Shown here in pieces: positions 25,426 through 35,368 of a DNA stretch of 64,000 nt (its first letter is position 1; each line of letters begins with the position of its first letter). The stretch covers positions 18,620 through 82,619 of the forward strand of contig NZ_JAAFZT010000020.1 in assembly GCF_013336795.1 (NCBI RefSeq). The letters run 5' to 3'. A program made the position numbers and the translations under genes. Source of the DNA: Alteripontixanthobacter muriae (GTDB lineage: Bacteria > Pseudomonadota > Alphaproteobacteria > Sphingomonadales > Sphingomonadaceae). The notes beneath the pieces were generated by a model. It had not been told where the DNA came from and did not search any database. It worked only from the letters and a program-made list of their open reading frames with translations.

Positions 25426-26918
25426 CAGTCGCCTCCTTCCTCGTTTCGGGTCCGGTCGACGATCTCCGGACCCTGGCTTTCCCGGTTGCTGCCGGGAAAG
25501 GTTTCCCGATCCCCCGGATTTTGCGATGGGCCTGGGGTAATGCCGGCAGTGCGGATCGGGCCGATATCGCCGCGCTTCACGCCGGTTTCATGGTCGTGCG
25601 GTATGTTGTGCATCAGCTTCATGATGTACCAGGTGCCGATGCCGAAAACCGCGAAATAGATCACGACGAACGCCACCAGCGAGGTTGCGACGGCAGGTGC
25701 CTCGAGCGGGCTGACGCTGTCGGCGGTTCGCATCAGGCCGTAAACGGTGAAAGGTTGCCGCCCGACCTCGGTCGTGATCCAGCCCGCGATCACCGCGACG
25801 AAGCCCGATGGCCCCATCACCAGCGCCGCGCGGTGCAGCCAGGTCCAGTCGTATAATTTGCGGCGATACCGGGCGACGAGGCTCCACAGGCCGAGTCCGA
25901 GCATGGCGAAACCGATCCCGACCATGATCCGGAACGACCAGAACACGATCTCGACCGGCGGTTCGTCCTCGTCGGGAATGGTGTCCAGCCCGGCAAGCGG
26001 CGCGTTCAGATCGTGCTTCAGGATCAGCGAGGACGCCTTCGGGATCTCGATACTGTAGCGCACCTCCTTCGCCTCGCTGTCGGGGATGCCGAACAGGATC
26101 AGCGGTGCTCCATCGGGGTGGCTGTCGTAATGACCTTCCATCGCCATCACCTTCTGCGGCTGATATTCCAGCGTGTTCAACCCGTGCAGATCGCCGACGA
26201 AAATCTGGATCGGCGCAACCAGCGCGGCCATCCACATCGCCATGGAGAACATCTTGCGGGCGTGAGCATTGGCCGAGTTGCGCAAAAGGTGCCACGCCCC
26301 CACTCCGCCAACGACAAACGCCGTGGTCAGATAGGCGGCGGTGACGGTGTGAACCAGGCGATAGGGAAAGCTTGGATTGAAGATGATGTCCATCCAGCTG
26401 TCGCCCGGCAGGAACTGGCCATTATCGCCCATGACGAAGCCGGTCGGTGTGTGCATCCAGCTGTTGACCGACAGGATCCAGAAGGCAGACACGAAAGTGC
26501 CCAGCGCGACGAGGCAGGTGGCGGCGAAGTGCAGTTTCTTGCCCACGCGGTTCATGCCGAACAGCATGACGCCGAGGAAACCGGCCTCGAGGAAGAAGGC
26601 CGTCAGCACCTCGTAAGCCATCAGCGGCCCGATCACCGGCCCTGCACGGTCGGAGAAGACCGACCAGTTGGTGCCGAACTGGTAGGACATGACGATGCCC
26701 GACACGACGCCCATCGCGAAAGCGACGGCAAAGACCTTCAGCCAGTACTTGAACAGGTCGAGATAGAGCGGTTTGCCCGTTTTCAGCCAAAGCCCCTCAA
26801 GAACCATGAGGAAGCTTGCCAGCCCGATCGAAAAGGCGGGAAAGATGAAGTGAAAGCTGACCGTGAAGGCGAACTGTATTCTCGCCAGCGTCAGTGCGTC
26901 GAGACCGTCTATCATCAT
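25425..26918 (-). CDS. cydA: Cytochrome bd-type ubiquinol oxidase subunit I (CydA/CioA)
   Basis: 497 aa. Heme ligands are expected at H23 (SFHFIFPAFSIG), at His in YRLVHTVTAAYLTT, and at a Met in the central region. The signature GRQPFTVYGLMRTADSVSP has Phe where E. coli CydA has Trp. The quinol-binding Q-loop is short. Both features fit the CIO subgroup. First gene of cydA-cydB-DUF2474, for respiration at low oxygen or under inhibitor stress. No clear FNR or ArcA box was seen in the 90 bp upstream. Confidence 0.94.
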   Translation of the reverse strand: MMIDGLDALTLARIQFAFTVSFHFIFPAFSIGLASFLMVLEGLWLKTGKPLYLDLFKYWLKVFAVAFAMGVVSGIVMSYQFGTNWSVFSDRAGPVIGPLMAYEVLTAFFLEAGFLGVMLFGMNRVGKKLHFAATCLVALGTFVSAFWILSVNSWMHTPTGFVMGDNGQFLPGDSWMDIIFNPSFPYRLVHTVTAAYLTTAFVVGGVGAWHLLRNSANAHARKMFSMAMWMAALVAPIQIFVGDLHGLNTLEYQPQKVMAMEGHYDSHPDGAPLILFGIPDSEAKEVRYSIEIPKASSLILKHDLNAPLAGLDTIPDEDEPPVEIVFWSFRIMVGIGFAMLGLGLWSLVARYRRKLYDWTWLHRAALVMGPSGFVAVIAGWITTEVGRQPFTVYGLMRTADSVSPLEAPAVATSLVAFVVIYFAVFGIGTWYIMKLMHNIPHDHETGVKRGDIGPIRTAGITPGPSQNPGDRETFPGSNRESQGPEIVDRTRNEEGGD

Positions 26919-27008
26919 GGCGGCACCCTATCTCAGAAGGCCCTGTTTGGCGAACCCCCTTCGCGCAAGCCATGTTGCGCGTGGTGCAACTGGTGCCCCG
27001 CAGGGCAC

Positions 27009-27722
27009 TCAGCCGACCGGTGCGGGTTCTTTCGGAACGAGGATCAGGACGTTGTCCTCCACCCGCCATGATGCGAGGCGTGACAGCAGGTTCATGCCGA
27101 TGACGTTGGTTTCGCCAAGGTTGGGGGCGATCACCGCGTCCAGACCGGATGCCGAGACATTGCCGAAGCGCATCTCGTCGATCGTGGTCAGCGATGCGCC
27201 GATAGTGCCGTTGGCGGTCTGCACCCGCACGGGAATGCCGCCGGTGCGCGGTTCAAGCCCTGCAGCCTCTGCCACCCCTGACGAAACCGCCGTCAGCGTA
27301 GCGCCGGTATCGACCAGGAAATCAGCCTCTGCGCCATTCAGTTCGGCGCGCAGCCAGAAGTGCCCGTCGGCCGCCAGCGGCACGCGGGTTTCGCCACCCT
27401 CCACCACTTGTCCGGGCAACCCCATCTGCGGCACCGCGAAGTCGAGGCGGGAATCGAAACGCGCCATCTGCAGCACGACCGTGACGAGAATCCCGACGAG
27501 GAACAGCGTGCTCGCGCCCCTGATCAGCCTGCCAAGCGGGACCCGGCGGCGCACCATCAGCGACCCCAGCCATCCCACCGCCATGGCGACAAGCGCCAAC
27601 ATCAGCAGGCCGGATTGCGGTATCTGCGTGATGGTTTCGCCCACCTCGGCGAACATCCGCGCGAAATCGATCTGGGGGCCGTCCATGCTCATCATATAGG
27701 GACCGCCACCTTGCCGGTCCAT
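27009..27722 (-). CDS. Membrane-anchored retropepsin-like aspartic protease (TIGR02281-like)
   Basis: 237 aa. Two transmembrane helices (38-56, 71-88) precede a periplasmic retropepsin fold. The active-site motif FLVDTGATLTAVS carries D138, and the flap or second half includes NVIGMNLLSRLASWRVEDNVLIL. Family members work as single-Asp homodimers and are common in alphaproteobacteria with unknown targets. ATGs at codons 10, 11 or 13 are alternative starts. It lies downstream of egtD, 23 bp from its stop, perhaps by chance. Confidence 0.85.
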   Translation of the reverse strand: MDRQGGGPYMMSMDGPQIDFARMFAEVGETITQIPQSGLLMLALVAMAVGWLGSLMVRRRVPLGRLIRGASTLFLVGILVTVVLQMARFDSRLDFAVPQMGLPGQVVEGGETRVPLAADGHFWLRAELNGAEADFLVDTGATLTAVSSGVAEAAGLEPRTGGIPVRVQTANGTIGASLTTIDEMRFGNVSASGLDAVIAPNLGETNVIGMNLLSRLASWRVEDNVLILVPKEPAPVG

Positions 27723-27745
27723 GAGCAGCTTGTGAATTGCCGCCG

Positions 27746-28762
27746 TCAGGGTGCGCTGCGCAGGACGGACGCCTCCGCCAGGATGACAGAGAAGCGCCGT
27801 TTACTATCCGTCCAGCGGCAAGTCGGAGTCCAGCCGCCGGCCTGCAGCAGGGTGTAGGAGGAACGCCGCGTGAACTTGTGGCTGTTCTCGGTGTGGATGC
27901 TCTCACCCTTGCGCATGGTGAAGCTTTCGCCGGATACGGTGAAGGCGATGTCGCGCGTGGTGCGCAGATGCATTTCGATGCGGGCGAAGGCATCGTTCCA
28001 GCGCGCCTCATGCCGCAAATCATCGACGGGTATATCGCCGCCCAGTTCGCGGTTGATGCGGCGGGCGAGGTTGAGATTGAATTCGCCGGTCACGCCCGCG
28101 GCATCGTCATAGGCCGCTTCCAGGACGGAAACATCCTTCACCAGATCCATGCCGATGAGCAGCATGGGGGGTTGCAGGCCGTGCGCAGGCTCGCTCTCTT
28201 CCGGCGAAAGCGTGTCGCGCATCGATCGCAGCAGATCGACAGCCGTGCGCGGCACCATGTTGCCGATGGTGGAGCCGGGGAAGAACCCCAGCTTCGGCAA
28301 GCTCTCGACCGCTTCGGGCAGATGCACCGTCTTGGTAAAATCGGCTTCCACCGGCCAGATCGGCAGGTCGGGAAAGGTTTGCGCCAGATCTTCGGCAGCG
28401 GCGCGCAGGAAATCGCCCGCTATGTCGAGCGGAACGTAGGCGGCGGGGTCGATGGCGCGCAGCAGCAGCGGCGTCTTGACCGAACTGCCGGAGCCGAATT
28501 CGACCACGGCCCGGCCCTTGCCCACGGCGGCGGCAAATTCGTCGCCGCGTGTGCCTAGAATATCGGTCTCGGCGCGGGTCGGATAATATTCCTCGACCTG
28601 CGTGATATCCTCGAACAATTGCGACCCGGCATCGTCATACAGCCAGCGCGCCGGTATCGCCTTGTCCGGCTGTGACAGCCCCGCAAGCACATCCTTGCGG
28701 AAGGCGCGATCCACGCCGCGCTCGTCCCGGTCGACGAGTTCCATCCCCTGTTTCGTAGCCAT
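27746..28762 (-). CDS. egtD: L-histidine N(alpha)-methyltransferase (EgtD)
   Basis: 338 aa from MATKQGMELVDRD. SAM-dependent trimethylation of histidine to hercynine, the first step of ergothioneine synthesis. FGSGSSVKTPLLLRAI is the SAM-binding loop; PARWLYDDAGSQLFEDITQVEEYYPTR is cut here to its landmarks LYDDAGS and EEYYPTR, both diagnostic. Its ATG overlaps the egtB stop by one base (TAATG), so the pair is coupled. The upstream reading frame is the shadow of egtB. Confidence 0.92.
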   Translation of the reverse strand: MATKQGMELVDRDERGVDRAFRKDVLAGLSQPDKAIPARWLYDDAGSQLFEDITQVEEYYPTRAETDILGTRGDEFAAAVGKGRAVVEFGSGSSVKTPLLLRAIDPAAYVPLDIAGDFLRAAAEDLAQTFPDLPIWPVEADFTKTVHLPEAVESLPKLGFFPGSTIGNMVPRTAVDLLRSMRDTLSPEESEPAHGLQPPMLLIGMDLVKDVSVLEAAYDDAAGVTGEFNLNLARRINRELGGDIPVDDLRHEARWNDAFARIEMHLRTTRDIAFTVSGESFTMRKGESIHTENSHKFTRRSSYTLLQAGGWTPTCRWTDSKRRFSVILAEASVLRSAP

Positions 28763-30057
28763 TACAGATCCCTGGCGAGCCTCAGCCCGGTGAATTGCCA
28801 CCGCTGATGCGGGTAGAAGAAATTGCGGTAAGAGGCCCGCGAATGGCCGCGCACCGTGGCGCAGCTGGCGCCTTTCAGCACACACTGCCCCGACATGAAC
28901 TTGCCGTTATATTCGCCCACCGCGCCCGCCGGGGGCTGATAGCGCGGATAGGGAAGATAGGCGGACCGGGTGAACTGCCAGCAATCGCCGAACAGATCGT
29001 CACCGCCTGCGGGCAGCAGATAGCTGTCTTCATCCAACTGTTCACCCCCGCGCGGGTCGGCATGGGCGGCGATGGCTTCCCATTCGAACTCCGTCGGCAG
29101 GCGCTTTCCCGCCCAGGTCGCATAGGCGTCGGCTTCGTAGAAAGAGAGGTGCGTGACGGGCTCTTCAGTCACGCGGTGCACCCAGCCGTAATGCGAGAAT
29201 TGCTCCGGACCGAAATCGCCGTCACGCCAGTAGAGCGGCGCTTCGATCCCGTTTTCCTGCACCCAGGCCCAGCCGTCAGCCAGCCAGAGCGCCGCGTTCC
29301 GGTAGCCGCCATCGGCGACGAATTCGGCCCATTCGCCATTCGTCACCAGCCGGGGCGCCAGGGCGAAGGGTTCGAGCAGGACGCGGTGCTGCGGGCCTTC
29401 ATTGTCATAAGCAAAGCCTTCGCCATCATGCCCGATCAGGGCGATGCCGCCGGGATGTTCGTGCCAGGGAAGGCTATTCGCCAGCGGATCGGGCCCGGCC
29501 ATGCCGCGGCAGGTCGGTTCGGGCCACATCTCCGGGCCGAGAGGGTTCTGGAACAGAGCGTGCTTGATGTCGGTCAGCAGCAATTCCTGATGCTGCTGTT
29601 CATGCGCGATTCCCAGCGCGATGAGTTCGGCATGGGCCGGGTCATCCAGCAGCGGCTCCATCTCGCGGCTGACATGGGCGCGCCATTCGCAGATTTCGTC
29701 CAGCGTCGGGCGCGACAGCATACCTCGCGCGAAACGTCCGATGCGCTCGCCCTCGGCCTCATAATAGGAGTTGAACAGGAAAGGGAACTTCTCGTCGAAC
29801 AGCCTGTAGCCCGGCTTGCGGTCGCGCAGCAGGAATGTTTCGAAGAACCAGGTCGTATGCGCGAGGTGCCATTTCGTGGGAGAAGCGTCCTCCATCGACT
29901 GGATAGTCGCATCGGCATCGCTCAAGGGTTCGGCAAGGCTTTCTGAAAGCGCACGGGTGCGGGCGAACTGCTGCCTCAGGTTTTCGTCCGCAGCCAAATA
30001 TTCGTCATCGTGCCCGCTATTGAAATCGCTGGTCGCTGAATTCTCGGGCTGCGGCAC
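28762..30057 (-). CDS. egtB: Ergothioneine biosynthesis sulfoxide synthase EgtB
   Basis: 431 aa. Non-heme iron enzyme joining hercynine to a cysteine thiol source with O2. DinB-like domain with iron ligands H64/H67 region (WHLAHTTW) and HEQQHQE (H152, H156, E158), then an FGE-sulfatase domain (LPTEFEWEAIA; SCATVRGHSRASYRNFFYPH). Start is GTG with GAGAGGA 6 nt upstream. No egtA, egtC or egtE is nearby, so the thiol donor and the lyase are unresolved. A palindrome abuts the RBS. Confidence 0.93.
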   Translation of the reverse strand: MPQPENSATSDFNSGHDDEYLAADENLRQQFARTRALSESLAEPLSDADATIQSMEDASPTKWHLAHTTWFFETFLLRDRKPGYRLFDEKFPFLFNSYYEAEGERIGRFARGMLSRPTLDEICEWRAHVSREMEPLLDDPAHAELIALGIAHEQQHQELLLTDIKHALFQNPLGPEMWPEPTCRGMAGPDPLANSLPWHEHPGGIALIGHDGEGFAYDNEGPQHRVLLEPFALAPRLVTNGEWAEFVADGGYRNAALWLADGWAWVQENGIEAPLYWRDGDFGPEQFSHYGWVHRVTEEPVTHLSFYEADAYATWAGKRLPTEFEWEAIAAHADPRGGEQLDEDSYLLPAGGDDLFGDCWQFTRSAYLPYPRYQPPAGAVGEYNGKFMSGQCVLKGASCATVRGHSRASYRNFFYPHQRWQFTGLRLARDL

Positions 30058-30070
30058 TGTCCGTCCTCTC

Positions 30071-30085
30071 GTTACGCTTCGTAAC
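30071..30085. promoter_or_regulatory. Perfect palindrome upstream of egtB, candidate operator
   Basis: GTTACG-CTT-CGTAAC, 14 bp ahead of the GTG start and directly beside the RBS. It suits a dimeric repressor; as RNA it would be a weak 6-bp hairpin with a 3-nt loop. Confidence 0.45.
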
Positions 30086-30176
30086 GCCGAGGATGGCGGA
30101 AAAGCGTCAGCAATGAAAGGCCGGAGCGGCGCTGCGGTTCCCTGTCATCATGCGCGCACCCGGTTCACCCTCCGAT

Positions 30177-31550
30177 TCAGGCGGCGTCGGCCTGCGCCCT
30201 GCCGGCCTCCAGATTGATCATTTCCGCCAGCAGGAACGCCAGTTCAAGCGACTGCGCGGCGTTGAGGCGCGGGTCGCAATGCGTGTGGTAACGATCCGCC
30301 AGGCCCGCATCGGTGATGGCGACCGCCCCGCCGACGCATTCGGTCACGTCCTGTCCGGTCATCTCGACATGGATGCCGCCCGCATGGCTGCCTTCGGCCC
30401 GATGGACGGCGAAGAAGCCCTTCACCTCCGACAATATGCGGTCGAAAGGCCGGGTTTTGTAGCCGCTGTCCGATTTTACGACATTGCCGTGCATCGGGTC
30501 GCAGCTCCAGACCACCGGGTGCCCTTCGCGCCGCACCGCGCGGATCAGAGCGGGCAGGCCGGCCTCCACCTTATCATGGCCGAAGCGGCTGATCAGGGTC
30601 ATGCGCCCGGCCTCACGCGCGGGGTTCAGCGTGTCGAGCATCCGCAGCAGCGCGTCGGGCTCCGTACTCGGCCCGCATTTCATGCCCAGCGGATTGCCGA
30701 TGCCGCGCGCGAATTCGACATGGGCGCTGCCCTCGAAACGCGTGCGGTCGCCGATCCACAGCATGTGCGCGCTGCAATCGTACCAGTCGCCGGTCAGCGA
30801 ATCGCGCCGGGTCATCGCCTGTTCGTAGGGCAGCAGCAGGGCTTCATGGCTGGTGTGGAAGCTGGTGCCCTGCAATTGCGGCACGGTGGCCGGGTCGATG
30901 CCGCAGGCCTCCATGAAATCGAGCGCTTCGCCGATGCGGTCGGCCATGGCCTCGAACTTCTCGGCCCAGGGGCTGCGGCCCATGAAGTCGAGCGTCCACT
31001 GGTGAACCTGCCGCAGATTGGCATAGCCGCCGGTGGCGAAGGCGCGCAGCAGGTTGAGCGTGGCGGCGGCCTGCGAATAGGCGCGGATCATGCGAGCGGG
31101 ATCGTTGCGGCGGGTCTCGGCCTCGAATTCGATGCCATTGACGTTGTCGCCGAAATAGCTGGGCAGCGTCACCCCGTCGCGGGTCTCAGTATCGCTGCTG
31201 CGCGGCTTGGCGAACTGGCCCGCCATGCGGCCGACCTTCACCACCGGGCGCTTGCTGGCGAAGGTCAGCACCACCGCCATCTGCAGCAGCACGCGGAAGG
31301 TATCGCGAATATTGTTCGGGTGGAATTCCGCGAAACTTTCCGCGCAGTCACCGCCTTGCAGCAGGAAGGCACGGCCGTTCGCAACCTCGGCCAGATCGGC
31401 CTTCAGCGCCCGCGCCTCGCCTGCGAATACCAGAGGAGGATAGGCCGCCAGCGTGTCCACCGCATCTGCAAGCGCGGCGGGATCGGCATAGGCGGGCAGA
31501 TGCCGCGCCTCATGCGATTTCCAGCTGTCGGGGGTCCATTCGCGTGCCAC
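30177..31550 (-). CDS. 3-deoxy-7-phosphoheptulonate synthase, class II
   Basis: 457 aa. First step of the shikimate pathway (PEP + erythrose-4-phosphate to DAHP). Class II (plant/mycobacterial type) signatures: [50 protein letters not shown] and WSCDPMHGN. Start is GTG at 31550 with AAAAGG nearby; no ATG fits better. The 150 bp upstream hold its promoter region, with no recognisable attenuator. Confidence 0.94.
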   Translation of the reverse strand: MAREWTPDSWKSHEARHLPAYADPAALADAVDTLAAYPPLVFAGEARALKADLAEVANGRAFLLQGGDCAESFAEFHPNNIRDTFRVLLQMAVVLTFASKRPVVKVGRMAGQFAKPRSSDTETRDGVTLPSYFGDNVNGIEFEAETRRNDPARMIRAYSQAAATLNLLRAFATGGYANLRQVHQWTLDFMGRSPWAEKFEAMADRIGEALDFMEACGIDPATVPQLQGTSFHTSHEALLLPYEQAMTRRDSLTGDWYDCSAHMLWIGDRTRFEGSAHVEFARGIGNPLGMKCGPSTEPDALLRMLDTLNPAREAGRMTLISRFGHDKVEAGLPALIRAVRREGHPVVWSCDPMHGNVVKSDSGYKTRPFDRILSEVKGFFAVHRAEGSHAGGIHVEMTGQDVTECVGGAVAITDAGLADRYHTHCDPRLNAAQSLELAFLLAEMINLEAGRAQADAA

Positions 31551-31703
31551 TGGCCTGCCTTTTCTTCTGCTGTTTGCGCTGCCGCCGGATGTCCGGCAGC
31601 CTTACCCGCCATCAGGCAAGTTGGCAAAACACCCAAGGGCAAAGCGCGGCAGCGCCCAACAGCGATAATCTTTCAGAAGGGCAATGGCGCGTTTCAGCGC
31701 TGC

Positions 31704-34667
31704 TCACTCCGCTGCGGAGGAAAGCTCCTGTCCCTCGGGGATCACCGCCACGCGCCAGCCGGAGCGCGAGGCGAGGTAGCGCTGGGCCAATGCCTGCATC
31801 CGTTCGGGCGTGGTCTGTGAATAATCGTTCAGCAGCGTGCGCAGCATCGCCACCCGGCGAGGGTCGTTTGCCGCCCCTTCCAGCTGATACAGCCAGAATG
31901 TGTTGCCGGTGCTGGCGCGGCTGATCGTCTGGCGCAGGGGTTCCGTCACGCGGGCCAACTCGTCCGCCGTGGCCGGATTGGCGGCGAGGTCGGCAGCGAT
32001 CTCGTCAGCGGCAGCGAAGAAGGCGGGCACGTCTTCGGGCTTCAGCTGGGCGATGGCCGTCAGCATGCCGCCGCTTTCGAGATCCACGGGCCAGTTGCTC
32101 GACACCTGCGGCGCGTAGCTGGCACCGGCACGTTCGCGCATCGCGTCCATAAGGCGGTTGTTGAACAATTGGGTGAGGATTTCGAGCTGGCGCGACTCCC
32201 GGATACCGGTAACGCCGCCGCCGGTCGGCCAGGCAACGACCGCTGCGGCCTGGTTGGCATCGCCGCGATGGTTCAGCACCACGGGTCCGGTCCCCTCGGC
32301 AGGGAAGGCGGGCACGCGGGCCAGAGCGTCGGCGGGGATCGGCTCACGCTCGGGCAGAGCGCCGAAGGTGCGGCGCAGCGCCTCCAGCGTCTCCTCACGG
32401 TTGAAGTCGCCGAAGATCGACACTTCGACCGGGCCCTGCTTAAGCAGCGGCTCCCAGACTTCGCGGAAACCTTCCGGAGTGACCTTTGCCAGCGTGGCGG
32501 GGTCGGGCGTTGCGAAACGCGGGTCGCGGGCGCGCAGCAGATACTCAAGGTCCCGGTTCAGCACGCCGCCGGGGCTGGTGGCAAAACCGTCATAAGCAAG
32601 CCGCGCCGCTGCCTTGGCGCGGATCACCGGGTTCTCGTCCCAGCCAGGCATCCCCAGCTTGGCCGCGAACAGGTAGAGCTGGTCGGCCAAGTCGGCCCCC
32701 CGCGTCTGAGCGCCAAAGGTGAAGACAGCGTCATCGATGCCGAAATTGAAGCCCATTCGCCGCCCGGTCGAGATGCGGTCGAGCTCCTCCTGCCCGAGGT
32801 CGCCCACGCCGGACCCGACCAGCGCATATTTGCCGAGCGCGGCATAGGGTGCATCCTCGGCATCGAAACCGCGGTAGCCGGAACCGAAGCGGACACTGAC
32901 GGCCACTCGGCCGGGTTCCGCGTCATTGGCCCACAATATCGCCTCCACGCCATTGCCGAGCGTCACCTGATCGATGCCCAGCACGCCCAGCTTGTCGTTG
33001 GCGACGATGGTGCCGGGTTCGCCGATAGGCGGCAAATCGGCGAAGGAGATGTCCTGCGCCGCCAGCCTCGCGCCGCCATCGGCCTCGACCGGAGCGGCCA
33101 GGGCGGCGGTCAGCGCGCCCTCGCCCGCCTCACCTGCCGCGGGCGTAACATAGACGGCCCGGGCCACACTGCCTTCGAACAGGTCGCGCGTGTGGCTCAG
33201 CACATTGGCGGGTGTGAACCGCGCCTTCATGTTGCGGAAGACGTCGAGAATTACCTCGGGCGCGGCTACGGCTTCCCGGATATCCACGGCGTTGACCAGA
33301 TTATCGGCGAGGCGCGACCCGGCCATGACGCTGCGCTGCTCCACGCCGCTGACGAAGGCGATCTCGAATTCCGCCAGCTCGCGGTCGATCTCTTCCTGCG
33401 TCGGCGGTTCGGCCAGCGCGTCGGCGATCACGCCGCGCACATCGGCCAGCGCCGCCTGCCAGTCTTCGGAAATGGGTGCGAGGCTGACGAAGGTCGCATC
33501 CGCGCTGCGGCTGACGTCCTGTTGTTCGACCTGCGCATAAAGGTAGGAGCCGCCGGCCCGCGCCCGCGATTCGAGCCTCCGGTTGATGATCGCCTGCGCG
33601 ACGGAATCGATCAGCAGACCTTCATTATAGACGATAGTGTCATCGACCGCCCGCCACGGGCGCATGATGGCATAGGTCAGCGTGCGCGGCAGGTCGCTTT
33701 CGACCATGATTGCGGTTTCGCCAATCGGCGGGATGTCCACCGCTGCATTGATGCTGCTGCCGGCTGGCGCGACGGGGTCACCGAAAGCGGGTGCCTCCGG
33801 TCCTTCGCCCGCGACGTCCCAATCGGCGAAATACTTCTCCACCAGCCCGGCGAGGATTGCCGGATCGGCATCGCCCGCGACCACGATGGTGGTGTTTTCA
33901 GGCCGGTACCAGTCGCGGTGAAAATCGCGCACGGCATTCTGGGTTGCGCCCCGCAAAGTTGCTTCCGTTCCGATGGGGAGCCTTTCGGCCAGGCGCTGCC
34001 CTGCGAACAGGGTCCGGCGCGTTTCTTCTGCGACACGATTGGCCGCTCCGCCGCGCTCGCGCTTTTCGGCAAGGACGATGGGCACCTCGGCAGCGAGGTT
34101 CGCGGTGGAAAGAGCCGGTTCGCGGACCATGCCGGATAAAAGGCGGAAGCTTTCATCCAGGCTGGCGGGCGTGGCGCCGGGCAGGTCCAGCTTGTAGACC
34201 GTGTGCGTCGGGCTGGTCTCGGCATTGGTGTCGCTGCCGAAGGTCGCGCCAAGGCGCTGCCAGCGCGGAATCGCCTCGCCATCCTTCAGATATTTGCTTT
34301 CGCGGAACACCAGATGCTCGATCAGATGGGCAAAGCCCTGCTCCGCTTCCTGTTCGTGCAGCGACCCTGCATCGACGCGGATGCGGATCGACACCTGCCC
34401 CGGCGGCACGCCATTCTCGCGCACGGCATAGCGCAGGCCGTTGTCGATCTCGCCGAAATTCCATTCCGCGTCCTGCGGAACGTCGCTGCCGCGATAGAGC
34501 CACGGGGTCTCGCCCGTCTGCAGAAAACGCGGCGCGGGCACTTCCGGTCCGGCGGCAGGAATCGTCACCTGCTGCGGCGGCGCGGTCTGCGCTTGGGCGG
34601 GAACGGCGATGAGCGCGACGAGGGAAAGGAGAGCGAGCTGGCGCTTGACGCGCGAAGGGAATGTCAT
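31704..34667 (-). CDS. Periplasmic M16 family zinc metallopeptidase
   Basis: 987 aa with a signal peptide (1-27, cut after AQAQ). Inverted zinc motif HLIEH at residues 114-118, and a downstream Glu in EVPIVLAEKRERG. The two-half layout (active N-half, inactive C-half) matches pitrilysin/PqqL-like enzymes: the C-half begins near residue 520 and has FGSGYRGFDAEDAPY without HxxEH. Probably degrades peptides in the cell envelope. Divergent from nfuA. Confidence 0.92.
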   Translation of the reverse strand: MTFPSRVKRQLALLSLVALIAVPAQAQTAPPQQVTIPAAGPEVPAPRFLQTGETPWLYRGSDVPQDAEWNFGEIDNGLRYAVRENGVPPGQVSIRIRVDAGSLHEQEAEQGFAHLIEHLVFRESKYLKDGEAIPRWQRLGATFGSDTNAETSPTHTVYKLDLPGATPASLDESFRLLSGMVREPALSTANLAAEVPIVLAEKRERGGAANRVAEETRRTLFAGQRLAERLPIGTEATLRGATQNAVRDFHRDWYRPENTTIVVAGDADPAILAGLVEKYFADWDVAGEGPEAPAFGDPVAPAGSSINAAVDIPPIGETAIMVESDLPRTLTYAIMRPWRAVDDTIVYNEGLLIDSVAQAIINRRLESRARAGGSYLYAQVEQQDVSRSADATFVSLAPISEDWQAALADVRGVIADALAEPPTQEEIDRELAEFEIAFVSGVEQRSVMAGSRLADNLVNAVDIREAVAAPEVILDVFRNMKARFTPANVLSHTRDLFEGSVARAVYVTPAAGEAGEGALTAALAAPVEADGGARLAAQDISFADLPPIGEPGTIVANDKLGVLGIDQVTLGNGVEAILWANDAEPGRVAVSVRFGSGYRGFDAEDAPYAALGKYALVGSGVGDLGQEELDRISTGRRMGFNFGIDDAVFTFGAQTRGADLADQLYLFAAKLGMPGWDENPVIRAKAAARLAYDGFATSPGGVLNRDLEYLLRARDPRFATPDPATLAKVTPEGFREVWEPLLKQGPVEVSIFGDFNREETLEALRRTFGALPEREPIPADALARVPAFPAEGTGPVVLNHRGDANQAAAVVAWPTGGGVTGIRESRQLEILTQLFNNRLMDAMRERAGASYAPQVSSNWPVDLESGGMLTAIAQLKPEDVPAFFAAADEIAADLAANPATADELARVTEPLRQTISRASTGNTFWLYQLEGAANDPRRVAMLRTLLNDYSQTTPERMQALAQRYLASRSGWRVAVIPEGQELSSAAE

Positions 34668-34771
34668 GGCCGCAATATAGGAAGCGGCGGGCTGAAGTTA
34701 CAGTGAATGGCGGGAATTTTCGCTCCACTGCTGGCCTTGTTGAACGGCACTCGTAGCCCTACATGTGACCC

Positions 34772-35353
34772 ATGTATATCGAGACAGAAACGACGCCCAA
34801 TCCCGCCAGCCTGAAGTTCCTGCCGCAGCAGGCGGTGATGACCGACGGCACCCGCGAATTCGCCTCACCCGAAGCGGCGGAGGCCTCTCCGCTGGCAGAA
34901 GCCCTGTTCGATACGGGCGAGGTCGTGAACGTCTTCTTCGGCAGCGATTTCATCTCCGTCACCGCCGCCCCGGGTGTGGACTGGAGCCAGCTGAAGCCGC
35001 AGGTCGTGTCAATTCTGCTCGACCATTTCGTGTCGCAGGCCCCGCTGTTCGCGCAAGGCGGCATGGGCAACGGCATCGCCGTTCCGGCGGAAGATGCGAT
35101 GGTGGTGCAGGACGATCCCGGAAGCGAGGACATCGTCGCGCAGATACAGGAATTGCTCGAAACGCGGATTCGCCCGGCAGTGGCTGGCGATGGCGGCGAT
35201 ATCGCCTATCGCGGCTTTCAGGACGGTGTCGTCTATCTTTCCATGCAGGGCGCCTGTTCGGGCTGCCCTTCGTCCACCGCCACGCTGAAGCACGGGATCG
35301 AGGGGCTGCTCAAGCACTACGTTCCCGAAGTGACCGAAGTACGCGCAGCCTGA
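34772..35353 (+). CDS. NifU-family Fe-S scaffold protein (NfuA-type)
   Basis: 193 aa. N-terminal Nfu_N domain (TETTPNPASLKFLPQQAVM) and C-terminal NifU domain with the cluster-binding CxxC in GACSGCPSST. Carries Fe-S clusters to target proteins. Close match in layout to alphaproteobacterial and mitochondrial Nfu. A nitroreductase gene follows 15 bp later; MiaB, an Fe-S client, lies further downstream. Confidence 0.92.
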   Translation: MYIETETTPNPASLKFLPQQAVMTDGTREFASPEAAEASPLAEALFDTGEVVNVFFGSDFISVTAAPGVDWSQLKPQVVSILLDHFVSQAPLFAQGGMGNGIAVPAEDAMVVQDDPGSEDIVAQIQELLETRIRPAVAGDGGDIAYRGFQDGVVYLSMQGACSGCPSSTATLKHGIEGLLKHYVPEVTEVRAA

Positions 35354-35368
35354 GGATTTCCATTCGCG

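Noticed and set aside
30150-31820. Open frame of 556 codons on the plus strand
   Set aside because: Antisense to the class II DAHP synthase gene, which carries all family signatures.
32169-34139. Open frame of 656 codons on the plus strand
   Set aside because: Shadow of the M16 protease gene; no motif, and composition is typical of an antisense frame.
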